Assembly: GCA_963823675.1 (NCBI GenBank)
Contig: CAWGMT010000004.1
Coordinates: forward strand, 726,237 to 790,236
DNA: 64,000 nt
DNA from: CAWGMT01 sp963823675
GTDB lineage: Bacteria > Planctomycetota > Planctomycetia > Isosphaerales > Isosphaeraceae
Direction: 5' to 3'
The notes beneath the pieces are model-generated. The model was not told the origin of the DNA, did no database searches, and saw nothing but the letters and a program-made list of their open reading frames with translations. Below, piece after piece: positions 36,965 through 46,958 of the stretch (position 1 is the first letter of the stretch; each line of letters starts with the position of its first letter). The translations under genes were made by a program, and so were the position numbers.

Positions 36965-37437
36965 AGATCATCGACCACTTGCCTTTCGCCGACCGTCCCC
37001 ACATCGTCAACGTACGAGGCGAGCCGGTGGACGTGTAACGGAACCAGATCATCGTCTGGATCAGCATCGACGACGTGTCGAGGCCACTACCCGCCGTTCT
37101 TGACACCGGCCACGGGCACAACCTCTCGATCGGCCAAGGTCAGCTCCGGAGATGGTCCGGCGCGTCCTTGAAGCGGATCGGGGAGTTGGAGGACGGGCAT
37201 CAGCGAGTCGTACAATACGCCGCGGACGTGCTTGTGCATCGAAACGTGCCCCGTCGGGCGGCCCTGCGCGGCGACAGCTACCCCCTGGAGATGCCGCAGG
37301 GTATCTCCGTTTTCGCGGACGCGGAGGCACCACGCCTGCCGCTGATCGGATTGAGGACAATCGTCGCCAACAAGCTTGTGCTCGTGATAGACGGGGATCG
37401 CCGGCAGGCGACACTGACGACGAAGGGTTGGCTGTGA
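36961..37437 (+). pseudogene. Retropepsin-like/aspartyl-protease-type protein, broken by a stop codon
   Basis: From ATG at 36961 the frame reads MKIIDHLPFADRPHIVNVRG, then EPVDV followed by TAA at 37036-37038, then continues in the same frame RNQIIVWISIDDVSRPLPAV, LDTGHGHNLSIG and so on to 37437. LDTGHGHNLSI fits the D-T/S-G active-site region of a retropepsin-like fold. The stop lies where a Tyr or similar codon is expected, so a point mutation probably inactivated the gene. It is coupled to the small gene upstream. Confidence 0.6.
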
Positions 37438-37511
37438 CGGGGCGCCCGAGCTGGGGGGCGCAGCTCACTTCATGTTGCATCGTGGGTCTTGCTTTTCTCT
37501 AACCACGACCG

Positions 37512-39574
37512 TCACGGCGGCGTTGCGAGACGTTGACCTGCCTCTTTCAGGAACCCGCTTGCCTCCTCGTTTGCCTTCCACGCTGGCTGCTCGCACAGGC
37601 TCGTAAGCTGCCCCAAGTATTCCCGTGCCTTGTCTGACTCCCCCAAGGCGTGGTGGGCCATCGCGAGGAAGGCCAGGTCCGACGGTTGCACACCAGTCTT
37701 GCTGATCCGATTCGCCTCGTGCGAGCGCATGAGGGTTGCGATCGCATCTCTGTAAAGTCCGTTGCGATATTGAAGAACGCCCAAGGTGTTCACAAGAGGC
37801 CAGCGATCCGACGTGGAGTCTGACGAGAACGGCGGCCCAACAACGGGCTTCGGACTCGTCGCCTGCAGCGTTGGCTCGCTCTAGCAGTTGTTTCGCGACG
37901 CGAGGCCGATCGACGTTGGTGGCGTTCAATTCTTGCCGCAGCCAGTACGAGCGGTCGACGGCAAGGCGTCCTGGGAAGGGAAAGTCGGGATAGGGCGCTG
38001 GGCTTTCGGCGAGTTCCTGCCGCTTTTTTTCCCAGGTCGGCTCATCCCACTTCACGAATGCTCCTTCGTCATCGACGTTTCCTCGCGTCGCGACCTGCGC
38101 CCAGAGTTCAAGAAGATGGGGAGGAATATTCAGCCGGTCCGGGGTCTGCAGACGGCGTATGGGGAATTGGAGACCCTCCCATTGGCGGTCGACTGCCACC
38201 CACCCATTCGCTGGCTCGCCGATATACGATCCCATCAATTTCTTCGGCTCCTTGATAGCTAACCCCATTGCCGGAATCGTCTTTTCGGTCAGGGTGTCAA
38301 TGCCGTTACGGAGGAAACGACCGTCCGGAGCGAACTGGGACAGATCGGGATGATATTTGCGACCCTTCGGCGGATGCAGTCGCACCCCTGTCCGTGTGTT
38401 GAAGATCTGGCCCGAATTGAGCACGACCTGCTCGCCACGGAAGACATATGGGGAACCATTAAATCGTGCGATCGGGCAGGGCGTTGGCGGCTGCAAGATC
38501 CAGAGACCGGCTTGAACATCTGCAGCGGCCGGTTCATATAGTACGAGCATATCATCTGCAATAAAGTGGATATCAGAATTTGAAAACAAGCCCTCGTAAT
38601 ACGGACCGGCGACCGATGACAATTGCCAAGACGTTGTGTCCCAAAAATTAACGTAAAAGGGCCGAGACCCAGACTCGGTGGGTTCAGTGAAGTAGAACGA
38701 CGCCGCGGTGTGTCCACCCGGGCTCAACTTTGCCCCAAAACGGTGATTTTGAGATAGCCTGCCGGGCCTGAGTTCGGCGATCGCGTCACCGTTTTCGGCC
38801 GAGAACAGATGCAGCGTCTCGCCTCTGTTGGATGTATCGTGGGCTTCCATATACGTATTGTGGGCTTCAATCCACCGGCCGTCGCCCACAAATTGGAACT
38901 CGACGTGCAGGCGGTTTGGCAGATCCAGCTGGGCGATGAGCCGACCCGTCTTGATATCCCATAACTCGCACGACTTTCGGTCTGCGGGGTTTTGCACCCC
39001 GACGTTGGCGCACAAATTCCCGATTGTCAATGCACGGTCATTCGATAGCATAATGCTATATGCGGGGATTTCCGTTTTAAGGGAATACCCTGGCGGCGGG
39101 TCAATCGCCTTGGTCGATTCCAGGTGTGGCTCCAGTTTTGCGCAAGACCCCGTCTTTGGTCTCCCAAAGTCGCACGCCATCGCGCGACCTCGTAAAGGCG
39201 GTGGCCCCATCCGGGCTCAGTCCGATCTCGTTCACCTGCTCGGTCCCGCGCCGGAGGATGGCGATCTGGCGGCCCGAGACGGGGTCCCAGAGGCGGGCTG
39301 TGGAATCGTTGCCCAAAGTGACGAGCCGATTGCCGGACGAGCTTAAGTAACTGTCCAATACGTGTTCGCCATCGTGGCTGAGCGGCCGTAACAGCGGAGC
39401 GGTGCCCTGGCCGCTAATGAGGACGACCATAGTCGCGAATTCGCGAAGCGCGCGTCGTCGTGACGCCTGATCACCCCGAAGCGCGCAAGGATATCGGTCA
39501 CTGTCACCATGTGGGAGGCACTTTGCTAACTGGATGCCATTCCGGGGAAGCGACTCTTGGACGATCATTCCCAT
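37512..39574 (-). CDS. WD40-like/TPR protein, two frameshifts
   Basis: The N-terminal part from ATG at 39574 holds WD40-type units (NRLVTLGNDSTARLWDPVSG, GATAFTRSRDGVRLWETKDG). A frameshift near 39145 leads to the central part (LEPHLESTKAIDPPPGYSLK, KSCELWDIKTGRLIAQLDLP, then FVNFWDTTSW-like blades). A second near 37830 leads to a TPR end (VNTLGVLQYRNGLYRDAIAT, SDLAFLAMAHHALGESDKAR). The order WD40-TPR is common in planctomycete scaffold proteins. The start codon lies inside the end of the STAND NTPase gene (CCATGGGAATGA), so translation is coupled and the proteins probably act together. Confidence 0.65.
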
Positions 39575-42528
39575 GGTCCGAGTCTACTTAATAGCTCTTC
39601 GGTCCTGGCGAGGTCGGAGTGCTGGATGGTGGACTGAAGGTCGCGGGCCCGTCTGATCGCGTCCCGGGCGAGGGAAGGGCGACCCTGCTCGGTGAGGACC
39701 TCCCCGAGCAGCACGAGGGCGTCGGCCTCACCCCAGGCGTACCGGCACTCCGGGTGCTGCGCGCCGAACGCGACGAGATCACCCAATGGCATGTCCTTCC
39801 GAGGGGCCGGGGCACCGTCCTCCGTCTGGATCCCGTGCAATGCCCCGAGTGCCGATCGAGCAGCGGTCTCCAAGAATGCGTCCCTCTGCGGGGAGTTCTG
39901 GTCCAGCGTCGAACGGGCCCTGGCCAGGGCGAGGCGGGACCGCAGGTTCAGGAAGTCCACATGGGCCAGTCCCAGCCCGCATTGCCGGGTCAAAATCAGG
40001 CCCTCGCGCGACTCCGAGTCGGCGGCCTCATACTCCCCTCGATCGGTCAGCGCCCGCGAGCGGATCAAGTGATATAGGCTCAGGTGCTCGACCGACCCTG
40101 AACGCAGTATCCAGGGGGCCTCGCGTTCGAGGCCGGCCAGAGCCCTGTCGGGCTGCCCCTCCCTGCGCTCGATCTCGGCCAAGACAAGCCGCGTCCGGAC
40201 CTGCTCGGGGACGTGCGGGAAGAAATCCTTGAACTTCTTCAGGTCGGACGCGGCCACCGCCCTGGCGCGGGCGAGCTCGCCCCTCATCAGCGGTAGGTCC
40301 GCGTTGACAAGAGCCTCCCCCCAACCCAGGTCGAACCGAGGGTCGAGGGCATCCGGATGTCCCATCAGGAAGGCCGCGATCACCCGCGAGTGCTCCCAGC
40401 CGACCTTGTCGCGAACGACCCGCGGCAGGAACCCCTGAAGACAGAGGACCGCCCTCGACCAGCTGGGCCGAGTGTTCGAGAGGAGGTCGAAGCTCGCCCG
40501 GAGATCGCCGACTCCCCGCAAGTACCACGCGAGATCGAGGTCGTTCGGGCACGCCCGGAAGTACCGCAGGATCCGCGCTCCCCGCGCGAACTCCCCGATC
40601 CTCTTGCCCAGGTGCTCCCGTCCGCCGAGGCGCCCCGAGTAGAGCGCGTAGGCCTCCTTCTCGTTGCCCGAGCGGACCGTGTGGTAGATCAGTTCCTCCA
40701 GCGCGTCCAGCAGGGCCGGGTCCTCCGGGTTGACCGATCCCGGCCGGAAGCGGAGCGTCACCCCGCTGGAGTCCAACTTCAGCTCCGGCAGCGGGAAATC
40801 CTCGAACCCATCTTCCAGCGACTGGATAGACTGCCTGATCTGGCCCGCGCACGCTCGCGACAGTCGGTGACCCTCCCGGGACAGGAACTCGTGAAGCCGG
40901 TCGGTCAAACACTTCCGCATGTCGAGGATGTGCTTGAACGCCTGCAGAAAAGTCCACTCCTCGTGCGGCTGTCTCGGTTCCTTCCTCTTACTCGGCATTT
41001 TCCTGACGACGTTCCATGGGGGCCGATAGCACGGCGGCGTCCGATGACGCAAGTTCTTGTAAGATTGTCCGTCGGCCAGCTCCAGGTCCGGTAGCTCGAA
41101 GTCCTCGATCCACTCTTCGAGCAACTGGATACGCTCCGTGATCTGACCCGCACACGCCCGCGACAGCCGCTGCCCGTGGCTGAAAAGGAACCCCCGGAGC
41201 CGTTCCGAGAGTTCCGAGTAGTTAGATCGTTTGATTCTGGGATCAATCTGATCACAATAATTCCGGAAGCCCCGCTGAGCATCCATTATGACATTTTTAT
41301 TTGTGCTTATGAGTTCCCATGCCTCAGCCAGGTCGAGGCCGCAGTCGGACCTCAGCTTCTCGCCGACGACGCGGTGCGCAGCCGCGGCGTTCGCGAAGGT
41401 CCGGTAGAAGTGGTCGCGGACGGCCGGGTGGGCAGTGTAGCCGCCGCCCGGATCTGGGAGCAGCAGGTGAAGCCGGGCGAGCCGCGTGACGATCCGCCAG
41501 AACTCGTCCTCGGTGCAACCCGCAAGGTCCCCGCAGAGGCTGGACGCGTCGGTCCGAGCGAAGATGGAGTGAAGGGTCTCGATGGACGCACCCGAGCGGA
41601 AAATGCAGAACCGCACCAGCAGGTCGACTTCTCGGGACGATAGGGCCTTCTCGTAGGCATGAAGGACGCGGGCGAGCCTTCGCTCCTCGGGGGTGTTGGA
41701 GTCGAGCCGGGGCTGCTCCATCCGGCCGACCGAGGCGGGGTTGCCGTCGCAGAACTCGGCGAGGTAGGCACCGACGTGGTCGAGGGTGAGGGCATGCGAC
41801 CCGTACTCATCGAGCACCGCGTCGAGCGCAAGGTCGTCTCCCCGGACCCCGTGCCGCCGTAGGAGTTGCCGCGCCGCCACACAGTCAAGCTGGTCCACCT
41901 CCACGTGGGTGTACCCGCGGCCTTCCCAGCGGTGCAGGTCGGGGACGGGGAACCGGGTGGTGATCAGGCACTTGGTCCGCCCGGCTCCCGCGGCCAGCCG
42001 GGTGACGGCCTGACGGAGCAGCGGGTCCTCCAGTTCGCCGAACCCCGGCTTGAGGTCGCCGGGCGGCCGCTGGACCCGTTCCAGGCCGTCCAGGAGGAGG
42101 AGGTTCCTCCCGCCTTCGACCAGCATTTCGGTGAGTCGGTAGAGCAATCCGGCGCCGGACGATTCGGGCTTCAACCCGCGGCTGAAGTAGCGGTACGCCT
42201 GCCGCAGGAAATTGCTCACATCCTGATCGATGTAGAAACTCCATACGAATAGCCCGTCAGGCCGGTCTGCTTCGGCCGCGGGATCCACGAGTTCCGAGAC
42301 AAGCTCCGAGACGATCGCGGTCTTGCCCGCCCCCCCGAGCCCGATCAGCGCCAGCACATTGCCATCCGTCGGGCTATGCCAGAAGCCGCGCACGACGTTC
42401 TGGTGCTCGACCCGCCCCACAAAAAGGGGAGCACGTGGGAGCGCATGGACTATCCCCTGATGGAGGTCACGGAGGCGGTCAGCCCTGGTCGATGGTTCGA
42501 GGCTGGTCAGCGAGTGATCCCAAGTCAT
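39565..42528 (-). CDS. STAND-type NTPase with TPR-like C-terminus
   Basis: About 987 residues from ATG at 42528 (MTWDHSLTSLEPSTRADRLR). The NTPase has Walker A GLGGAGKT at residues 63-70, Walker B LLLLDGLE at 143-150 and a sensor-like KCLITTRFPVPDL, as in NB-ARC/AP-ATPase proteins. A winged-helix-like stretch follows (EVDLLVRFCIFRSGASIETL). Around residues 430-620 two copies of an about 50-residue unit occur (RLSRACAGQITERIQLLEEW and RLSRACAGQIRQSIQSLEDG). The C-terminal 300 residues are helical TPR-like repeats. Such STAND proteins sense ligands and oligomerise, often in defence or signalling. Coupled with the WD40-TPR gene; no effector domain is recognised. Confidence 0.75.
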   Translation of the reverse strand: MTWDHSLTSLEPSTRADRLRDLHQGIVHALPRAPLFVGRVEHQNVVRGFWHSPTDGNVLALIGLGGAGKTAIVSELVSELVDPAAEADRPDGLFVWSFYIDQDVSNFLRQAYRYFSRGLKPESSGAGLLYRLTEMLVEGGRNLLLLDGLERVQRPPGDLKPGFGELEDPLLRQAVTRLAAGAGRTKCLITTRFPVPDLHRWEGRGYTHVEVDQLDCVAARQLLRRHGVRGDDLALDAVLDEYGSHALTLDHVGAYLAEFCDGNPASVGRMEQPRLDSNTPEERRLARVLHAYEKALSSREVDLLVRFCIFRSGASIETLHSIFARTDASSLCGDLAGCTEDEFWRIVTRLARLHLLLPDPGGGYTAHPAVRDHFYRTFANAAAAHRVVGEKLRSDCGLDLAEAWELISTNKNVIMDAQRGFRNYCDQIDPRIKRSNYSELSERLRGFLFSHGQRLSRACAGQITERIQLLEEWIEDFELPDLELADGQSYKNLRHRTPPCYRPPWNVVRKMPSKRKEPRQPHEEWTFLQAFKHILDMRKCLTDRLHEFLSREGHRLSRACAGQIRQSIQSLEDGFEDFPLPELKLDSSGVTLRFRPGSVNPEDPALLDALEELIYHTVRSGNEKEAYALYSGRLGGREHLGKRIGEFARGARILRYFRACPNDLDLAWYLRGVGDLRASFDLLSNTRPSWSRAVLCLQGFLPRVVRDKVGWEHSRVIAAFLMGHPDALDPRFDLGWGEALVNADLPLMRGELARARAVAASDLKKFKDFFPHVPEQVRTRLVLAEIERREGQPDRALAGLEREAPWILRSGSVEHLSLYHLIRSRALTDRGEYEAADSESREGLILTRQCGLGLAHVDFLNLRSRLALARARSTLDQNSPQRDAFLETAARSALGALHGIQTEDGAPAPRKDMPLGDLVAFGAQHPECRYAWGEADALVLLGEVLTEQGRPSLARDAIRRARDLQSTIQHSDLARTEELLSRLGPWE

Positions 42529-42922
42529 AAACTCGCACCGCAACAAGCATGAGCCACGAGCGGCCCGGGTTAGCAAATACGAATAACTCGAGACTCGGCC
42601 CTCGACAAGGCGCTCTCTTGCAGCAAAGCCAATGATGTCCGTCGCTTCTTCAGTTGAAAATGCGATGCAGGCCGATTTGCGTCACCACCAGTATGTTCTC
42701 CAAGCATCCGAGTTCGCAACCTGGATCTCCGCCCAGAGGTACGGCCCGATTAGTCAAAGGACCGTAGCGATGATCCCCGCCTTGACGGAAATGCCGCCTC
42801 GGGCGAAGCGTCCGCGAATCTCGCCCGTCGTTGGAATACCTGTTGGGCAGCAGGACGGTCACCTACAATTGGCCATCCCACATCGGCGTCAGCTCCAACT
42901 GCGATTGCTGAACGGAGGCCTC
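42529..42922. other. Intergenic region, no gene identified
   Basis: Between the divergent STAND gene and the broken hydrolase. I see no RNA or protein-like sequence except a ribosome-binding site (ACGGAGG) just before 42923. Confidence 0.35.
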
Positions 42923-43744
42923 ATGAGCGATCACACGACGGCGCTGGGCGGCACGTGTAGCGCCCGCTTCGACCCCCTGCGCGACCTGTTCGCCGCCAAG
43001 CTCGAGTCGGGGGAAGACCTCGGCGCCTCGCTCGCCCTCAACATCGACGGCGAGATGGCGGGAGCCCGGGACGGCCTCGGGATACCACATGCTGAACTAC
43101 GGCCACCTGATCGGCGAAGTGATCCGGCGCATCACCGGCCAGCGCCTGGGTGAGTTCTTTGCCGCGCACATTGCGGGGCCGCTGGGCACCGACTTCCACA
43201 TCGGCGTGCCGCCCTCGGAGTTCCCTCGCATCGCCAACGTGGTGCCGCCGCCGGCGATCCCGACGATGCCGGTATTTGACCCGACCCAGCTCGACCCCAA
43301 CAGCGTGGCGTTCAAGACTTGGACCAACCCGACCATGGCGCCGTGGCCGGAATGCACCTGAACGAGCGCTGGCGGCGCGCCGACATCGGCGCGGCCAACG
43401 GCCACGGCAATGCCCGTTCGGTGGCGCGCCTCCAGTCGGCGGTGGCCTGCGGCGGCGAGGTCGATGGCGTCCGGCTTCTCTCGCCGCAGACGATCGACCG
43501 GATCTTCGAAGTGCAGAGCGACGGGATCGACCTTGTGATAGGCATACCGTTCAAGTTCGGCGTCGGTTATAGCCTGACCCCGGAAGGCCGGGTGTGTGCC
43601 TGGGGCGGCACGGGCGGCTCGACGGTGATTATCGACGTGGATCGCCGCATCACCTTTGCCTACGTGATGAACAAGATGGCGCCGGGGGGCGGGACCATCG
43701 CAGCGGCGCTGGCCGAGCGGGTGTCCGAGATCGTGAAACGCTAA
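42923..43744 (+). pseudogene. Class C beta-lactamase/esterase-like serine hydrolase with a large internal deletion
   Basis: The start at 42923 (MSDHTTALGGTCSARFDPLR, then DLFAAKLESGEDLGASLALN) is a good N-terminus of the family. Right after NIDGE the sequence jumps, in another frame, to EPGTASGYHMLNYGHLIGEV, which normally lies about 100 residues later. The lost part contains the catalytic SxxK. A second frameshift near 43325 precedes AVAGMHLNERWRRADIGAAN and the end GGTGGSTVIIDVDRRITFAY. The protein could not be active. Confidence 0.7.
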
Positions 43745-44004
43745 ATCGCTTTGCACAATTCCGGGAGGGCGAGCCTCCCGGCGAGCCATTCTCCCAGGCG
43801 GCTCGGACGGAGCCTCGTCCTCCCAGGATCACGCAAGCCCATTTAGGGTCGCCCAGTGATTAGAGCTGCGACTTGCGCCAATGGAGAGACACTGCCCTGA
43901 ATCGCGAATCCATGCTAAGATCTACTCTGTAAACATGGCGCCCTGGTCGCGGCGACCCGCTCACAGTGCCGCTGTTCTTAATCGACCTGCCCGGCGCTGA
44001 GTTC

Positions 44005-45033
44005 ATGCCTTTCGGGGACGTCGCGTTGGCTCCTTCCGGCCAGGATGCAATGCCTGTGACGACAGACCGAGCGGGACAGCACGATGCCAGCGAACGAGTG
44101 GGCTCGATGGGCTGGTACGCGCTCGTAGGACTGGCAGGAGGATCGCTTCCGCTGGTCGTGCTTGGTTCGATACTCCTGCTACCTGGGGCGAGCTCTCGCT
44201 CTCTTCCTTTGGCTACTTGCGTGATCATCAACCCGTTGATCGGCGCCGGCCTTGGATGTTTGTACCACCGATATCCCACCGCGAGAAAATCGCTCGCGTC
44301 GTCGTTTTTCGCGGACGCCCCGCTCACCGTACCAGAGAATTCGAAGGGAGGCCGGCGGATCGGCACGCTCGCGTTGACAGGGTTCGGCGTGGGGATCGCG
44401 ACCGCGCTGCTGGCGACGACCCTGGAGGTCGCCTGGCGCGGCTGGTCGTTCCTCGATGTAACGCTGATCCCTGCGATGCTCATTTATCCGTGGTTTTGCG
44501 CTGCGGAAGGACGCCACCTGGGCCTACGGCTGGGGCATCCGAGACCATCGATCCGGCGCCTCCGCGTTAGTCTGAGGACGTTGATGGTCCTAGTGGCATA
44601 CGTCGGGCTCATGTTTGGTCTCGGTATGGGGGCGGTGCGCCTCAGTCGCAATGCCAGGCATTTTCATGAGATTTCGCTTAGCGGGCAGTCGCTCGGGGAC
44701 GGTTTCGAGATTCAGGCTCAGAAGTATCTGGCCGACCTGCGACTAAGAAAGAAGAACGCAGATGAGCTTCGCCACGGCCGCATTCCAGAGGAACTTCAAG
44801 ACGAACACAGGACCTTCTTAAGGTCGCTCGACAATACGGTGGGTGAGGAGTCCAAAATACATCGATTTTCCCAGATCGCAGTCCTAGAGGAGCAGCGGGC
44901 GGAGCAATCCGAAACGCTGTTCCGTAGCAATGATCGGAGCGCGAAGTATCTGAAGATGCTTGCTGCGAAGCATAGGAGGGCTGCCCGCGAGCCTTGGGCC
45001 CCGGTGGCCCCCGACCCACCATTCAGGCCATGA
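44005..45033 (+). CDS. Multi-pass membrane protein of unknown function
   Basis: About 342 residues from ATG at 44005; a GTG at 43966 is possible. Four to five membrane segments: about residues 38-60 (ALVGLAGGSLPLVVLGSILL), 65-85, 118-140 (LALTGFGVGIATALLATTLE), 145-162, and RTLMVLVAYVGLMFGLGMGA near 195-215. A charged, probably coiled C-terminal region of 120 residues follows. The short block RVSLRTLMVLVAYVGLMFG is a recurrent start of small planctomycete membrane proteins. Function unknown. Intergenic space 43745-43965 holds nothing recognised. Confidence 0.6.
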   Translation: MPFGDVALAPSGQDAMPVTTDRAGQHDASERVGSMGWYALVGLAGGSLPLVVLGSILLLPGASSRSLPLATCVIINPLIGAGLGCLYHRYPTARKSLASSFFADAPLTVPENSKGGRRIGTLALTGFGVGIATALLATTLEVAWRGWSFLDVTLIPAMLIYPWFCAAEGRHLGLRLGHPRPSIRRLRVSLRTLMVLVAYVGLMFGLGMGAVRLSRNARHFHEISLSGQSLGDGFEIQAQKYLADLRLRKKNADELRHGRIPEELQDEHRTFLRSLDNTVGEESKIHRFSQIAVLEEQRAEQSETLFRSNDRSAKYLKMLAAKHRRAAREPWAPVAPDPPFRP

Positions 45034-45175
45034 CGAATGTGCCGAAGCTGAGCCGGAGGTTTCGAATCGCTTCACTGCTCGCCTCTGGGCCAGCCAGCAG
45101 TATTGCAGAAAAGGTGTCAGGAACCTTTTGTGCGAAGCACCCTTTGGGGCCGTTCCGGCAAAAGGTTCCTGACAC

Positions 45176-46704
45176 GAATGGCACTCGGAAATTCGTAAGT
45201 TGTTTCGGAGAAGTGGGATAGACAAATATCGTCCTCCTTGGGACAAGGATTGGTGCTTGCAAGATCCAAACCCTGTCCGGCAAGGAGGCCGACAATGCCC
45301 CAGACTACGCGACGGTGGATTCTGGAAAAGGTCAAGTCCCTTCGCGAGTCCCAGCTCCTTCCCTTTCACGAGATCCTCGACGCCGACACGGTCAGGTCGG
45401 CACTGGCGGCAGAGCGGGTCAAATTCAAGGATCGCATCTACACACCTTTCGTGACCCTCTGCCTGTTCCTCTCCCAGGTGCTCGACCCCGACCACTCGTG
45501 TCGTGCGGCGGTCGCGCGGCTGATCGTCTGGCTGGCCATCAACCATCGCAAACCTTGCGCGCCGGAGACTAACAGTTATTGTGATGCACGCCGGCGGCTC
45601 CCTCTCGGGGTCATTGTTCGGCTGGTCCGTCAGACCGCTCAGAAAGTGGACGCCGGTGCAAACGCCGATTGGCTGTGGAAGGGACGCAAGGTCTCGCTGG
45701 TCGACGGCACGACCGCCTCGATGCCCGACACCGTACAGAACCAACAAGCCTTCCCTCAGGCGAACACCCAGGGCATCGGTTTGGGTTTCCCCGTAGTTCG
45801 GATGGTAGGGATCATTTCGCTGGCCACGGGTGTCGTTCGCGACCTGGCGCTGGGGCCGTACAAAGGAAAGGAGACAGGCGAGACGGCCTTGTTCCGCACG
45901 TTGCTGGATGGCCTCGAGGCAGGCGAAATCATGCTGGGGGACCGCTGTTATGCCTCGTTTTTCATGATCGCGGACCTGATGCAGCGGAACGTTGACAGCC
46001 TGTTCCGGATGCACCAGCGCCGGAGGTTCGACTTCCGCCGCGGCCGACGGCTGGGCGTCGAGGACCACGTTGTCACCTGGACCAAGCCGGAGCGGCCCGA
46101 ATGGATGGACGAGGAAACCTATGCGCAGATCCCCAGCGAGATCAAGGTCCGCGAACTGCGATTCAAGGTTCAGCAGCCCGGCTTCCGAGTCAACGAGCTG
46201 GTGCTGGTGACGACGATGCTCGACGCGGAGGCGTACACCAAGGAAGAGCTGGCAGACCTTTTCCTACAACGATGGAACATAGAATTAGATTTACGCTCAA
46301 TTAAAGACGTACTCCAAATGGACGTGCTGCGATGCAAGACGCCTGATATGGTGGAGAAGGAGATCTGGATACATTTACTGTCTTACAACTTGATCCGAGG
46401 CGTGGCGGCCCAGGCCGCCGAGGCGCACGGTAAGCAACCGCGACAGTTGAGCTTCAAGGGAACGCTTCAGACGATGACGGCGCTCCAGGAGGCCTTGCGA
46501 CAAGCAACGCCCAGCGTCAGGGAATACTTGGTGGAGGTGATGCTCACTGCGATTTCGGCGCACGAGGTCGGCGATCGACCCGGCCGCGTCGAGCCGCGCG
46601 CGAACAAACGACGACCGAAGGCACAAAAGTTTCTTATGGAACCGCGACGAAAGGCGCGCAAACGCCTACTGCAAGCGGCTTAGGGGAATAACCGAGTGCC
46701 ATTC
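45176..46704 (+). mobile_element. IS4-type insertion sequence, 1529 bp, complete
   Basis: Terminal inverted repeats start GAATGGCACTCGG at the left (45176) and, inverted, end at 46704 on the right; the match extends with two mismatches to about 18 bases (GAATGGCACTCGGWWATTC). The 11-base target duplication GTTCCTGACAC flanks both ends (45165-45175 and 46705-46715). One transposase gene fills the element. The intact ends and the perfect duplication mean it inserted recently, into a palindromic repeat. Confidence 0.93.
45295..46683 (+). CDS. IS4-family DDE transposase
   Basis: About 462 residues from ATG at 45295, preceded by AAGGAGG. DDE catalytic residues: the first Asp in VSLVDGTTASMPD, the second in IMLGDRCYASFFMI, the Glu in LQRWNIELDLRSIKDVLQMD, which is the R-x3-E-x6-K part of the IS4 YREK signature with Phe replacing the usual Tyr. 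The C-terminus is basic (RRKARKRLLQAA). The gene appears intact, so the element may be active. Confidence 0.93.
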   Translation: MPQTTRRWILEKVKSLRESQLLPFHEILDADTVRSALAAERVKFKDRIYTPFVTLCLFLSQVLDPDHSCRAAVARLIVWLAINHRKPCAPETNSYCDARRRLPLGVIVRLVRQTAQKVDAGANADWLWKGRKVSLVDGTTASMPDTVQNQQAFPQANTQGIGLGFPVVRMVGIISLATGVVRDLALGPYKGKETGETALFRTLLDGLEAGEIMLGDRCYASFFMIADLMQRNVDSLFRMHQRRRFDFRRGRRLGVEDHVVTWTKPERPEWMDEETYAQIPSEIKVRELRFKVQQPGFRVNELVLVTTMLDAEAYTKEELADLFLQRWNIELDLRSIKDVLQMDVLRCKTPDMVEKEIWIHLLSYNLIRGVAAQAAEAHGKQPRQLSFKGTLQTMTALQEALRQATPSVREYLVEVMLTAISAHEVGDRPGRVEPRANKRRPKAQKFLMEPRRKARKRLLQAA

Positions 46705-46720
46705 GTTCCTGACACCTTTT

Positions 46721-46958
46721 CCAGGACTCTGTTTCCGGGTGATTGCGGCGCTGCCAGTCCGCGATGATAATCGACGGCTTCGCCTGGTCAAAACACCAAT
46801 CGCGGCGCTTCGGAGCCGAGATGAGCCAAAGATTTGCACGGCGATTGCCGCAAGCTCACGATGGACGTCATTCATGCTCGCGCGTTCGCCTGAATAAGCC
46901 GATGCGGACCGAGCCCTCCGGGGCCGGTAGGTGAGACAGAAGTGGCTTCGATGCCGGA
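46721..46958. other. Short intergenic stretch, no gene identified
   Basis: Between the insertion sequence and the DyP gene end. Only short open frames without family resemblance are present. Confidence 0.35.

Larger units (their letters stand above)
45109..46720. repeat. Third palindrome of the AAAGGTGTCAGGAACC family, split by an insertion sequence
   Basis: Left arm AAAAGGTGTCAGGAACCTTTT (45109-45129) and right arm AAAAGGTTCCTGACAC (45160-45175), which resumes as CTTTT at 46716-46720 after the insertion sequence. Joined, the arms are perfect inverted repeats of 21 bases around a 30-base loop. Compared with the copies at 7676-7784 the core is the same but the loop differs. Confidence 0.85.
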
